64,000 nucleotides of DNA from positions 1-64,000 of the forward strand of contig CAYXVG010000012.1 of NCBI GenBank assembly GCA_964468205.1, given 5' to 3'. Shown here piece by piece: positions 34,194 through 43,549 of the stretch; position 1 is the first letter of the stretch; each line of letters opens with the position of its first letter. The DNA is from CAWELS01 sp964468205 (GTDB lineage Bacteria; Acidobacteriota; Terriglobia; Bryobacterales; Bryobacteraceae). The notes beneath the pieces were generated by a model that did no database searches, was not told the DNA's origin, and was given only the letters and a program-made list of their open reading frames with translations. Position numbers and translations under genes: made by a program.

Positions 34194-35659
34194 CGGACGA
34201 GTTGACGCCCGGAGAGTCGACCGACGAAAAAAGAGAACGGCTCTCGCGGGTTCAGATCGACCGTTCAGCGCGCCGGACCGTGGTTTGGTACTACGCAAGT
34301 GCCGTGTTCTGGCTGCTCACCGGCAGTGCGCTCGCGCTGCTTGCCTCAGTGAAGCTCCACACCCCGGACTTTCTGAGTGGGGCGGAATGGTTGACATTCG
34401 GCCGGGTGCGCCCGGCGCACTTGGCGACGATGATCTATGGGTGGGGATCGATGGCCGGCGTGGGCACGCTGCTCTGGTTGCAGGCGCGGCTCTCGAGGGT
34501 CCGACTTCCGTTTCCCCTGCTGTTGCCGGCGACGGCCGGGGTCTGGAACTTCGCGGTGGCTTATGGAACGATCAACATCCTGGCGGGCAATGGAACGAGC
34601 GTCGAGTGGTTGGAATTTCCGCCGCACACCTTGGGTTACTTCGCGTTCTGCATAGCCGTGATGATTGCCGCCTCGGTGAAGATGTTCGTGGCCCGGCAGG
34701 TGAAACACACATATGTTTCGCAGTGGTATCTCTTTGGTGCAATCCTCTGGTTTCCGTTTCTGTATAGTCTGGCGATTTTGATGATCTTCACGCCGGCGAG
34801 CGTGGGCGTGGTGAAGGCCGCCTCGAACTGGTGGTTCGCCCACAATGTGCTCGGGCTGTGGTTCACGCCAATCGGCCTCGCCACGGCATACTACCTCATC
34901 CCGAAGGTGCTGGGGCGCCCGGTGCACAGCTATCATCTTTCGTTGCTCGGCTTTTGGACGCTGGCGATCTTCTACAATTGGGCGGGCACCCACCATCTCA
35001 TCGGCGGCCCCCTTCCGGCGTGGTTGGTGACGGTGGGAATCGCCGGGAGCGTGATGATGTTCGTGCCGGTGATTACGGTGGCAGTGAACCATCACCTCAC
35101 CATGGTGGGCCACTTCTCAAAGCTGAAGGTATCGCCGACGTTGCGTTTCGTTGTATTCGGGGCAATGTCGTACACGGCAGTGAGCGTACAGGGATCACTG
35201 ACGTCGCTGCGCACGGTGAACGAGGTTACTCATTTCACTCACTACACAATTGCACACGCCCATTTGGGGGTCTATTCATTCTTCACGATGACGATGTTCG
35301 GGGCCATGTACTACATCATGCCGCGGCTGCTCAGCTCCGAGTGGCACTCGGCGGGACTGATCAGGCTGCACTTCTGGACGACGGCGGCGGGGATGGCAAT
35401 GTACTGGATCGGGCTCACCTGGGGCGGTGTGACTCAGGGACGGATGATGAATAACCCGGACATCCCGTTTCTCGACATCGTGGGGGAGATGATTCCCTAT
35501 CTCTACTCGCGGTCGGTGGCCGGCGTTCTGCTGACGGTTGGACACGTAGCCTTTGCCGTACTCGCATGGAAGATGATCCGGCGCCGCGGCGCTTTGATGA
35601 AAGGGCCAACGCTGCTCGGGAGGCGTCCGACGGGACGTCTACGGGAGGTGGCGTCATGA
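34190..35659 (+). CDS. ccoN: cbb3-type cytochrome c oxidase subunit I
   Basis: Catalytic heme-copper subunit, 489 residues, TTG start after GAGGAGG. Twelve or so membrane helices. Ligand segments visible: RPAHLATMIYGW (low-spin heme b His), NWWFAHNVLGLWFTPIG (CuB His), FYNWAGTHHLIGGPLP (two CuB His, and the Tyr cross-linked in cbb3 enzymes), and HFTHYTIAHAHLGVYSFF (heme b and b3 His). It reduces oxygen to water with high affinity while pumping protons. Overlaps ccoS and ccoO by four bases each, so the operon is tightly coupled. Confidence 0.95.
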   Translation: MTDELTPGESTDEKRERLSRVQIDRSARRTVVWYYASAVFWLLTGSALALLASVKLHTPDFLSGAEWLTFGRVRPAHLATMIYGWGSMAGVGTLLWLQARLSRVRLPFPLLLPATAGVWNFAVAYGTINILAGNGTSVEWLEFPPHTLGYFAFCIAVMIAASVKMFVARQVKHTYVSQWYLFGAILWFPFLYSLAILMIFTPASVGVVKAASNWWFAHNVLGLWFTPIGLATAYYLIPKVLGRPVHSYHLSLLGFWTLAIFYNWAGTHHLIGGPLPAWLVTVGIAGSVMMFVPVITVAVNHHLTMVGHFSKLKVSPTLRFVVFGAMSYTAVSVQGSLTSLRTVNEVTHFTHYTIAHAHLGVYSFFTMTMFGAMYYIMPRLLSSEWHSAGLIRLHFWTTAAGMAMYWIGLTWGGVTQGRMMNNPDIPFLDIVGEMIPYLYSRSVAGVLLTVGHVAFAVLAWKMIRRRGALMKGPTLLGRRPTGRLREVAS

Positions 35660-36261
35660 ATCGCGTCACGCTGCTCGCGGCAGGGATTCTGGCAACCGTG
35701 ATGATTTCCTTGGCGGGGCTCGTGCTGATTCCGAACTGGCAGTACAGGGAACTGGCGCAGCACACCGACGAATCGGGTCAGGAGTGGCCGGTCCGGCCGG
35801 CTGGGAACGTGGCGCTTGGCCGCGAGGTGTACATCGATCTCGGTTGTATGTACTGCCATTCACAGCAGGTGCGGCCGGAGGGTTTCGGGGCCGATATCGA
35901 CCGCGGGTGGGGAATGCGGCGCACTGTCGCCCGCGATTACCTGCACGATGCGCCACCGCTGATGGGCACGATGCGGACAGGTCCCGACCTGTCCAACATC
36001 GGAGCCAGGCAGCCCAGCCAGGAGTGGCATTACCTGCATCTGTATAAGCCGCACATCACTTCGCCGGGGTCGATTATGCCGGAGTATCCGTTTCTCTTCG
36101 AAACACTGAAGAATCCGGACCGACCGCCGAATGCGGCCGTGCAATTGCCGGACGAGTGGGCAGAGGAGCCAACTTGGATCGTGCCGAAAGACCGGGCGGT
36201 TCAACTGGTGGAGTATCTGTTGAGCCTCGACCGCGGTTATCCGTTGCCGGAGGCGCCGTGA
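35656..36261 (+). CDS. ccoO: cbb3-type oxidase monoheme subunit II
   Basis: 201 residues from ATG 35656. An N-terminal membrane anchor (VTLLAAGILATVMISLAGLVLI) is followed by a cytochrome c domain with heme-binding Cys-Met-Tyr-Cys-His (IDLGCMYCHSQQVRPEGFG). The axial Met is in GSIMPEYPFL. RTGPDLSNIGARQPSQEWH is the conserved stretch between them. Passes electrons to CcoN. Slightly shorter than many CcoO proteins. Overlaps ccoN and the next gene by four bases. Confidence 0.94.
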   Translation: MNRVTLLAAGILATVMISLAGLVLIPNWQYRELAQHTDESGQEWPVRPAGNVALGREVYIDLGCMYCHSQQVRPEGFGADIDRGWGMRRTVARDYLHDAPPLMGTMRTGPDLSNIGARQPSQEWHYLHLYKPHITSPGSIMPEYPFLFETLKNPDRPPNAAVQLPDEWAEEPTWIVPKDRAVQLVEYLLSLDRGYPLPEAP

Positions 36262-36944
36262 GCAAGTCAGACGAGCAAGACGCGCGGAGGAAGCTGGAAC
36301 AGGAGGAGCGCAGCAAGCCGGACATCATCCCGATGCACCACCCGATCATGCGGGAGATGGCGGAGCCGAAGGACGGTTTCGAGCCGACCCCGGTCTGGCT
36401 GATGCTCATCTACTTCACGCTGGCCGGCTGGGCCGGTTACTACATCGCGTCGAACGCAGGAGCATTCCGGGCCGACATTTTCACCGAGAGCCCGAGACAG
36501 TCCGGACCCGTGGCGGGCGAGCAGGAAACGGCTCCCCCCCCGGACCCGATGGTGCTCGGCAAGCGCGTGTACAACAACTGCTCGAGCTGCCACCAGCCTG
36601 ACGGGAGCGGCGTCGGCGGGGTGTACCCACCCTTGGCCGGATCGAGTTGGGTAACGGGTTCGAAGGAGGTTCTGGTGCGAATCCTGCTGCACGGTTTGGA
36701 AGGTCCGCTCGAGGTAAACGGAGTCACTTACAACGGCGAGATGCCGGCGTGGAACCAATTGAGTGACGAGCAGATAGCGGCGGTGCTGACCTATACCCGG
36801 TCGTCTTGGGGGAATGAGGCGGATCCGGTGTCCACGGAAACCGTGTCGGCGATCCGCGAGACAGAGAGCGGGCGGACAGAGCACTGGACCGCAGACGAAC
36901 TGCTGGAGATCGAGGCCAACGACGGCCGGCGGACCGCGGAGTAG
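36258..36944 (+). CDS. ccoP: Monoheme CcoP-like cytochrome c subunit
   Basis: 228 residues from GTG 36258. A cytoplasmic start with PMHHPIMREMAEPKDGFEP precedes one membrane helix (VWLMLIYFTLAGWAGYYIA). A single cytochrome c domain follows with Cys-Ser-Ser-Cys-His (RVYNNCSSCHQPDGSG) and the axial Met in GEMPAWNQLSDEQIAAVLTY. Standard CcoP has two heme motifs; only one is present here. Its position after ccoO argues it is the third oxidase subunit, entry point for electrons from soluble cytochromes. An acidic 35-residue tail follows the heme domain. Confidence 0.82.
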   Translation: MSKSDEQDARRKLEQEERSKPDIIPMHHPIMREMAEPKDGFEPTPVWLMLIYFTLAGWAGYYIASNAGAFRADIFTESPRQSGPVAGEQETAPPPDPMVLGKRVYNNCSSCHQPDGSGVGGVYPPLAGSSWVTGSKEVLVRILLHGLEGPLEVNGVTYNGEMPAWNQLSDEQIAAVLTYTRSSWGNEADPVSTETVSAIRETESGRTEHWTADELLEIEANDGRRTAE

Positions 36945-36956
36945 ACTCAGCTTGCC

Positions 36957-38915
36957 ATGAACGAAGTAGCACAGCGCGGCGCAACCGCACCGCTGAGGTG
37001 CGAGGCCTGTTCGGCTCCTTTCGAGGCGCGGAACGTCTGGCCCTGGGTGCGGATCGCGATTGGCGCCTTCATAGCGATGAACGTGATGACGTTCTCGCTA
37101 TCCGTGAACGTTTCCGAGGTGACTCCCCGGGAACGGATGGCGCTGCACACTGGGCTGCTGGCCGCCACGCTCCTCACGGGAGCGGTGGTGGGCTCCGGTC
37201 TGCTGCGGAACGCTTGCCGGGAACTGCGGAGGAGGAGGATCACGATCGAAGCACTGTTTCTGCTCGGCTCCGGCGGCGCCTTCGCGCAGTCAGTGATTTC
37301 CACGGTTCGGGGAGAGGGCCCCGTCTACTATGAGGTGGTCGCCATCCTGTTGGTGGTGTACGCGCTGGGCCGGCAGTTGGTCTCGCGCTCCCAGGAGGCG
37401 GCGCTGGAGGCGTTGACCCGCGAGCGTCGCGAAGAGGTCTGCGAGGTGGTCACAGACAGGGGGGCGACGGAGATTCGTCCGGTCTCGCAATTGTCACCAG
37501 GCGACGTGGTGACAGTGAAGCCTGGCGAGGGCGTGCCGGCGGATGGTGTCATCGTGTCCGGGGAAGCTTGTTTACGGGAGACGCCGCTGACGGGCGAAGC
37601 ATTTCTGCGTAATAGAAAGCCCGGGGACCGGGCGCTAGCGGGTACACATCCGGTTGACGGCCTGATTCGCGTCCGCGTGACGGCAGCGGCCGCGGAGAGC
37701 GAGAAAGCGAGGCTTCTCGACGAGGTCGGGCAGTCGCTCGGCGCAGCCGGAGCGATCGAGCGGGCCGCGGACAGGCTGGCGCATTGGTTCGCGCCGGTGG
37801 TACTCTCGGCGGCTGTTTTCACCTATGGCGGATGGTCACTGGCGGCGAACCAGGAGACGGCATTGATGCATGCTCTGTCGGTCTTGGTGGTGGCATGTCC
37901 GTGCGCGATGGGCTTCGCCACGCCGCTGGCATTCTGGGCGGCGCGGCGGCGGCTTTCCGCGCTGGGCCTGGACGTCCGCGGCGGGGAGACGGTGGAGCGG
38001 TTGGCCAGCGCCGACTGCGTGGTGCTGGACAAAACGGGCACGCTTACCGAGACAGATTCGCACACGCTCGAGGAATTCCACTTCCGGCCCGTGTCCGGAC
38101 TCGAAGAACGGGATTTGGAGTTGATGCTGGCGGCGGCGGAACGGGCCAGCAATCACCCGTTGGCGGCGGCTTTTGAGCACTTCGACGCGGGTATTAGAAA
38201 TCCTTTTCAAGTTGAGCAACTGACGCTGGTAGCGGGCCGCGGATTCCGCGCGCAGCTCAGCCGGGAGGGGAGCGGGCGGAACTGGGATCTGACAGTTGGC
38301 CTGGCGGATGAAAGCGGGGATGAGCCGTTTCGCCGGATCGAGGTTGCGGTAGACGGCCAGGAAGCTGCCCGCGCTCTGATTTCGGAGCGGCTGCACCCGA
38401 GCGCCGGACCGGCACTCGCGGAGTTCAAGCTTCTGGGGCTTCACCGCATCGTCGCCACCGGAGACTCCCCGGCGCGGGCCAATCAGACGCCAGCCGACGA
38501 GCGGTACGCCTCGCTCCGGCCCACGGAAAAGAAGCGGCTCGTTGAACGGCTGGAAAAACAGGGCCGGCGGGTTCTGTTCGTGGGGGACGGCCTCAATGAC
38601 TCCGGAGCCATGGCCGCCAGTCACGCGAGCATCGCCGTGAGGGAAAGTGCGCCTCTGGCCGCCGGAGTTGCGAGCGCAGTGATGAATGGCGACGACCTGC
38701 GCCTGATTCCCAGGGCCATCGGGGAATGCCGGCAGGCGCTATCGGTCGCGCGAACGAACCTGCTGTTTGCGGCCGGCTACAACTCGCTGGGGATCACCAT
38801 TGCCGCGGCAGGAATGTTGCATCCCGTGACAGCGGCGATCGTAATGATCTGCTCGAGCTTGTTCGTATCCTGGCGGGCGAGCCGCTTGCTGCCGGAGGAG
38901 GAGACCGTTTCATGA
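36957..38915 (+). CDS. ccoI: Copper-transporting P1B-type ATPase (CcoI/CopA2-like)
   Basis: 652 residues. Export pump that supplies copper for the cbb3 CuB site. Metal-site motif VVACPCAMGFATP in the sixth helix, phosphorylation loop VVLDKTGTLTETD (Asp), actuator PLTGEAF, the His-Pro nucleotide signature SNHPLAAAF, and hinge FVGDGLNDSGAM. It lacks the usual N-terminal heavy-metal-associated domain; instead a short Cys-x2-Cys (RCEACSAPFE) stands before the first helix. Begins 12 bases after the cytochrome gene and ends in an ATGA overlap with the next gene, so it belongs to the operon. Confidence 0.92.
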   Translation: MNEVAQRGATAPLRCEACSAPFEARNVWPWVRIAIGAFIAMNVMTFSLSVNVSEVTPRERMALHTGLLAATLLTGAVVGSGLLRNACRELRRRRITIEALFLLGSGGAFAQSVISTVRGEGPVYYEVVAILLVVYALGRQLVSRSQEAALEALTRERREEVCEVVTDRGATEIRPVSQLSPGDVVTVKPGEGVPADGVIVSGEACLRETPLTGEAFLRNRKPGDRALAGTHPVDGLIRVRVTAAAAESEKARLLDEVGQSLGAAGAIERAADRLAHWFAPVVLSAAVFTYGGWSLAANQETALMHALSVLVVACPCAMGFATPLAFWAARRRLSALGLDVRGGETVERLASADCVVLDKTGTLTETDSHTLEEFHFRPVSGLEERDLELMLAAAERASNHPLAAAFEHFDAGIRNPFQVEQLTLVAGRGFRAQLSREGSGRNWDLTVGLADESGDEPFRRIEVAVDGQEAARALISERLHPSAGPALAEFKLLGLHRIVATGDSPARANQTPADERYASLRPTEKKRLVERLEKQGRRVLFVGDGLNDSGAMAASHASIAVRESAPLAAGVASAVMNGDDLRLIPRAIGECRQALSVARTNLLFAAGYNSLGITIAAAGMLHPVTAAIVMICSSLFVSWRASRLLPEEETVS

Positions 38916-39550
38916 AGAATCGTCGTATCGACTACATAATTGCCATCGCGCTTGCAGGGACAGCGGGCGCTCAGGGCTTGTGGCTGGGATTGTGGGCGCC
39001 CGACGGGACGCGCCTGCAGTGGTTACTAGTGGCCGGATTCGTGACGCTCGCCTCGCATCAAGCGTGGCTGGCGCGCCGGCGGCTGCTCGCACACTTTGAC
39101 ATGCTGCTCCTGATGGGAGGGTTTGGCGGACTCGGCATGATGATCGGAGGCTGGATCGACATGGGCTTTCCGGCGAGCGCGGCGGCGGTGACCCATCAGC
39201 ATCACCACCAAATGGGTCTAGTGAGTTGGATGACCGGTCTGATGCTGCTCTTCGCGGTTCCGCCGGGAGTCGCCTTCAGCCGTTGTATCGCCCCTGTGCG
39301 CCGTTCCCCCGCGGTGATTCCGGCCGTAGCGATCGATGTACTGGGCATGCTGCTCGGGATGTTCGCGGCTCACACATTTTGGGCCATGCCACTGGCTCAC
39401 GCGATAGGGAGTCATTTTGCGGGAATGCATTTGGCCATGCTCGCCGGCATGCTCGGAGGCATGATACCGGCGATGTTGTTGCGGGATCTTTTACTCCGCT
39501 ACATCGAGTTTCGGGACGCCCGCACTTCCCAGCCCTCGGGTCAGGGCTAA
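38912..39550 (+). CDS. His/Met-rich six-helix membrane protein of the cbb3 operon, unknown function
   Basis: 212 residues, ATGA overlap with ccoI. Six predicted membrane helices: about 8-28, 36-54, 63-88, 102-122, 134-160 and 168-196. A loop carries THQHHHQMG and the last helix is Met-rich (FAGMHLAMLAGMLGGMIPAM), with FGGLGMMIGGWIDMGF in helix 3. His/Met clusters in membrane proteins suggest copper handling. The position right after the copper pump, in an operon lacking ccoG and ccoH, makes an assembly role plausible, but this is inference and I recognise no family. Confidence 0.8.
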   Translation: MKNRRIDYIIAIALAGTAGAQGLWLGLWAPDGTRLQWLLVAGFVTLASHQAWLARRRLLAHFDMLLLMGGFGGLGMMIGGWIDMGFPASAAAVTHQHHHQMGLVSWMTGLMLLFAVPPGVAFSRCIAPVRRSPAVIPAVAIDVLGMLLGMFAAHTFWAMPLAHAIGSHFAGMHLAMLAGMLGGMIPAMLLRDLLLRYIEFRDARTSQPSGQG

Positions 39551-40965
39551 ACGCTTGCGCTCTCCCTCGGCTCCCGCGGCAATGCTCGCGACAGAGAGGC
39601 GAGGAGGGCGCGAACATCACTGCGGGCCGTCTTGTAATTCGTGATGCAGGCGCGGATGACGGTACGGCCGGCGACGCTGGTGGTGGAGATCCAGGCTTCG
39701 CCGGAGGTAACGACGGAGCGGACCACGGCTTCGGGATCGGCGCCGGGACGAAGGAAGCATACAACCGGAAGGGGAGTGCGGTTGACAACTTCCCAACCGT
39801 GCTGCTTGAGTTCGGAGCGGAGGAGGTTGCCCAAACCGGTCATGCGCTCGATGACGGCGGCGTAGCCGTCCCAACCCGCCACCAGCAGCGAAAGGAAGAC
39901 CTTCAGACCGATAAACCGGCGGGACCATTGGATGGAGTGGAGATGGGGGTCAGTGATGTCGAGACCGGCGGCCTCTCGGGGCATGTAAGCGGTGGGGGTG
40001 CTGAAGGTTTCGGTAAGGATGCCTGCGTGCCGGGTAAGGTAGATTCCGGCGCCCATGGGGGCGGAGAGCCACTTATGGGCGTCGAAGGTGATGGAGTCCG
40101 CGCGGTCGATGCCGTCGAGGATGTGGCGTGTCCGCGGGGAAAACACAGCGGCGCCGCCCCAGGCGGCGTCAACGTGGTACCAGAGGCTCTCGTCGGCTGC
40201 GACCGCGGAGATAGCGGGGAGGCCGTCGACGACGCCGGCGTTAGTGGTTCCGGCCGTCGCCGCGACCAGAAACGGAGCGAAGCCATTCCGGCGGTCGGCG
40301 GCAATCATGGTGCGGAGGGCGCCGGGGTCCATTTGCAGGGCGGAATTGACAGGCACTTTGCGAACAGCCGCCAGCCCGATGCCGGAAACGCGGGCAGCCT
40401 TGATCAGCGAGTGGTGGCTTTCCTCGGCAACATACAGCGCGGGCTGTGCCGGAAGGGCGCGGACACCGCGACTCGCGTAGTCCGGGAAAGCGTGGTTGAG
40501 GGCGGTTAGCACGGCGGTGTGATTGGCTTCGGCGCCGCCGGAGCAGAAAACGCCATCAATAGAGGCGGCGGGAAAACCGAATTTGACTCCAAAGGCGCGG
40601 ACCAGGTGAGCCTCCACTTCGGCGGCGAAAGGGCTATGCGCCCAGGCGGCGATTTGCGGATTGAAGGCCGCAACGAGGGTGTCGGCCGCGATGCCCATGG
40701 AAGCGGGCGCGGGGTTGAAGAGGCCATAGTAGCGCGGGTGAGGGGTGTGAGTTTGGTAGCGCCAAAGGTTCCGGGCCGCGAAATCCAGCGCGGCGGCCGG
40801 CTCCCAAGCGGCATCGAAGTTAAGGGGACGCAGTATTTCCCGGATCTTCTCCGGCTCCATGGGCGGCGTGACCGGGGCTGAGGGCACACGTTCGATATAG
40901 TCTTCGACGATCTCGATCAGGCGGCGCCAGAGCGCGGCGCGGGAATCGTGGTTGAGGGCGAGCAT
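39547..40965 (-). CDS. PLP-dependent group II amino-acid decarboxylase
   Basis: 472 residues. Aromatic-L-amino-acid/glutamate decarboxylase family. The N-terminal cap domain has HPRYYGLFNPAPASMGIAAD. GVFCSGGAEANHTAVLTAL binds the phosphate, WYHVDAAWGGAA supplies the pyridine-binding Asp, and the Schiff-base Lys is in TFDAHKWLSAPMG. Substrate undetermined: candidates are tyrosine, tryptophan or a diaminobutyrate-type acid. No transporter is adjacent. The 3' end overlaps the convergent membrane-protein gene by four bases. Confidence 0.9.
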   Translation of the reverse strand: MLALNHDSRAALWRRLIEIVEDYIERVPSAPVTPPMEPEKIREILRPLNFDAAWEPAAALDFAARNLWRYQTHTPHPRYYGLFNPAPASMGIAADTLVAAFNPQIAAWAHSPFAAEVEAHLVRAFGVKFGFPAASIDGVFCSGGAEANHTAVLTALNHAFPDYASRGVRALPAQPALYVAEESHHSLIKAARVSGIGLAAVRKVPVNSALQMDPGALRTMIAADRRNGFAPFLVAATAGTTNAGVVDGLPAISAVAADESLWYHVDAAWGGAAVFSPRTRHILDGIDRADSITFDAHKWLSAPMGAGIYLTRHAGILTETFSTPTAYMPREAAGLDITDPHLHSIQWSRRFIGLKVFLSLLVAGWDGYAAVIERMTGLGNLLRSELKQHGWEVVNRTPLPVVCFLRPGADPEAVVRSVVTSGEAWISTTSVAGRTVIRACITNYKTARSDVRALLASLSRALPREPRESASV

Positions 40966-41056
40966 TACGGCTAATTTAACTTAGCGGAGATGGGAGGTAT
41001 GGCGTCGAGGTGGCACGGCACACGCGAGGCGGCAGTGCGGAAGCTGGAAACGTGCG

Positions 41057-43462
41057 CTATTTCCGGATGCAAAGAACGCCTTCGCCGGGATTGAAGACCA
41101 CAGCCTCCGGCTTCTCCGGAAGTGTGAAGTCGAAGGTGGCGGGCTCCTCGGAGGTCTGCAGCCAGCGGTGGATCACCTCGCCGCCGGGGAGGCGGATCTC
41201 GACGGGAACGAGCGCGCTGAAATACTCCGGCACGCCACTCTGGCGAATGCTGCCGGTCACCCGAACCCGGGGAGGATTGCCGCGCACCCGGTGTTCGCAG
41301 CGGAGTTCCGGTATACCGATATCGAAGACCCACTGGTCAAAAAAGTATTCGAGGTTCCGGTCCTGCAGGCCCGCGGGTAGATAGGCGGCGGCGTGGCGGC
41401 GGAAGTCGTCCGTCGTGATCGACTGGAACCGGAAGTTCCTGCACAGGTCTCCCAGCATCTTCAGGAAAGCCTCGTCGCCGAGCCGCCTGCGCAGCATGTG
41501 GATGATCCACGAGCCCTTCTCGTAGGTGATGACCCGGAAAGCTGTGGCCCTGGACGAGTCCAGCCGGGGGCCCCAGCTAATGGGTCCGGCCGATTCGAGC
41601 GTGTCGCCGTCTGCATTTGGCGTGAGTAGGTGGGTGCGGTACTGGTCAAGCACCGCTTGGAGCGCTTCGGGACCCCGGTGCTCTTCGAGAAGCATAAGGG
41701 CGGAGTAGTTGGCGAGCGCCTCCATCAGCCAAGTGTCCTGATAGTTGGTGGTCGTGACAGTATTGCCCCACCACTGATGGGCGGTTTCGTGCGCGTGGAG
41801 AATTGCCGAGAAGAAGTATTCCTGATAGGCGGAGCGCACGGCCTCGGGCCGGTCCTCCGGAGCGAGATACGACATGGTGGAGAGATACAGAAGTCCGGGG
41901 AATCCTTGCCCGAAGGCGCCGGGTATGGGCGAGACCATCAGGGTGTCAGTAGGAGGAGGTCCGAAATGCTCGGCCATAAACCGAAAGGCTCGGGCGACCT
42001 CCTCGGCGAACTCCTCGAGGCGCGCGGACGGGTCGGGGGGCGGGACCTCGGTTGTGACGGGCGCCAGTTCGGGAAGCTGCCCCCGGCGGCGCGGGTTGGA
42101 CAGGTCGCGGCGCGGCATCATGACCACGCGCCGCTGGGGCCTGAGCGCATCTTCCACGCGGGTATTCGCGTAGACCTCGATGGCGAAGCCATCTTCTTCC
42201 TTGCGGATGTGCTTATATTCGCCGACATTGAAGCCGGCCAGCCGAATCGGGTTGCGGGTGCGGCGCCTGGTTACCTGCCACTCTTCGCCGGAGTTCTCCT
42301 CCAAGACCTCGCCGGTGAAGACCAAGTTGATCCCGCGCGGGTAGCGGAAGGTGATATCGAAGTGGGCGAAATCCGAGCCGTGAGAGGGGTACCAGTGGGC
42401 ACGCGCGCCGACAAAATAAACCCCGTTTCCGGCTTGCCGGACAACATTGCCATCGTGCTCGAAACGGATCTCATGAACACCTGCGGCAAGGGGTTGGGGA
42501 GCGGCTACCAGAAAGAGCCCGGACCGGCCGCCGAAGAGGTTTGCGCGGAGCGAGTCCCGCTGCCACACTTCAGCGGGTTGTCCGTTGACTTCCACGCCCG
42601 TAATCTTCACCTGCGGCGACACATCGAAGAACATTACGCCCACTGGCTCGCCGGTGACCGTCAGCTTCGTACGGGTGCTGGCGGTAAGGGAAAGATTGCG
42701 GTCGAGCGTGGCGTCGATCACGTAGTCGGAGAGTTGGTATCCGGACCGGAAGGGCTCACGAGCGCCGTTGCGAAACGAGCGGGAGACAAAGCTGGTCCAG
42801 ACGTTAAAGAAAGGACGGTTGTCACGAAACTTCACCTGGCCAACCTGGACCTGCTCGGGAGCGGTGGGGTCGTAAACGACATCGAAATTTCCCCGCCGAT
42901 TTCCCTGGATTGCGGCGTAGAAGAACCCGGCTTCGGGAGGGCGATTGGCCATCGCGTCGTAGACCAGGCGGGTGCCAAAGCTGCGTGAGAGGTTGCTGAC
43001 GGTGGAGTTCCACTGGTCAGCGAGCAGAGCGCCGCGCTCCGGGCTCTTGCGAATGCGGGGCTGGGCTTGAACAGCCCTTTCGAGCGCCTCGGCGGTGCTG
43101 TCGCTGAATATCATGAGGGCGAGGCTGAAGTGTTCGTTCAGGTTGGGAGACTCGGTGAAGGTGGCGAGCGAGAGACGCTCACTCCGGTGCGGGGGCATGA
43201 CAATCACTTCGCCGTCACCGCCATCGATATCCCCGGAGAAGACCGCCGAGCGGCGCCGGCCATCCACTTCGTTGCCAAAGATGATGAAGCCCTCGGTAAA
43301 GTAAATACGGATGTCTTCCTTGCCGAGGAATAGATCCCGGACCCGGTAGCATTCGCCGGGGTTAAGGCCGGCGGCGCTAATACGTTCGGCGAGGGCGGCA
43401 GGGGATGACTCCCCAGCATAGAGCGCCGGCAGCAGCGCCAGGATCCAGAGCACCCTCTTCAC
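41057..43462 (-). CDS. Exported M1-family zinc metallopeptidase
   Basis: 801 residues from GTG 43462, giving a signal peptide VKRVLWILALLPALYAG; the frame is open to 43501 but those codons look extraneous. Zinc site: His558-Glu559-x2-His562 (HETAHQWWGN) and Glu581 (LMEALANYSA), the HExxH-x18-E spacing of M1 aminopeptidases. The usual GAMEN exopeptidase loop is replaced by a GQGFPGLLYLS region, so substrate binding may differ. A long beta-rich N-terminal part (about 20-500) precedes the catalytic domain. Probably a periplasmic peptidase. No operon partner is obvious. Confidence 0.87.
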   Translation of the reverse strand: MKRVLWILALLPALYAGESSPAALAERISAAGLNPGECYRVRDLFLGKEDIRIYFTEGFIIFGNEVDGRRRSAVFSGDIDGGDGEVIVMPPHRSERLSLATFTESPNLNEHFSLALMIFSDSTAEALERAVQAQPRIRKSPERGALLADQWNSTVSNLSRSFGTRLVYDAMANRPPEAGFFYAAIQGNRRGNFDVVYDPTAPEQVQVGQVKFRDNRPFFNVWTSFVSRSFRNGAREPFRSGYQLSDYVIDATLDRNLSLTASTRTKLTVTGEPVGVMFFDVSPQVKITGVEVNGQPAEVWQRDSLRANLFGGRSGLFLVAAPQPLAAGVHEIRFEHDGNVVRQAGNGVYFVGARAHWYPSHGSDFAHFDITFRYPRGINLVFTGEVLEENSGEEWQVTRRRTRNPIRLAGFNVGEYKHIRKEEDGFAIEVYANTRVEDALRPQRRVVMMPRRDLSNPRRRGQLPELAPVTTEVPPPDPSARLEEFAEEVARAFRFMAEHFGPPPTDTLMVSPIPGAFGQGFPGLLYLSTMSYLAPEDRPEAVRSAYQEYFFSAILHAHETAHQWWGNTVTTTNYQDTWLMEALANYSALMLLEEHRGPEALQAVLDQYRTHLLTPNADGDTLESAGPISWGPRLDSSRATAFRVITYEKGSWIIHMLRRRLGDEAFLKMLGDLCRNFRFQSITTDDFRRHAAAYLPAGLQDRNLEYFFDQWVFDIGIPELRCEHRVRGNPPRVRVTGSIRQSGVPEYFSALVPVEIRLPGGEVIHRWLQTSEEPATFDFTLPEKPEAVVFNPGEGVLCIRK

Positions 43463-43549
43463 ACTTTCAGTGTATCGGTACCGAGGGTACGTGGAGAGCA
43501 AGATCGTACGCGGCGAATCAGTACGGGGAATACTGGCGGGAGGAGCCGG

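Noticed and set aside
39226..40509. 427-codon plus-strand frame opposite the PLP decarboxylase
   Set aside because: Gly/Ala/Asp-rich shadow of a gene with a clear Schiff-base Lys motif.
41630..42988. 452-codon plus-strand frame inside the M1 peptidase
   Set aside because: Antisense to a gene with an intact HExxH-x18-E zinc site; no recognisable domain.
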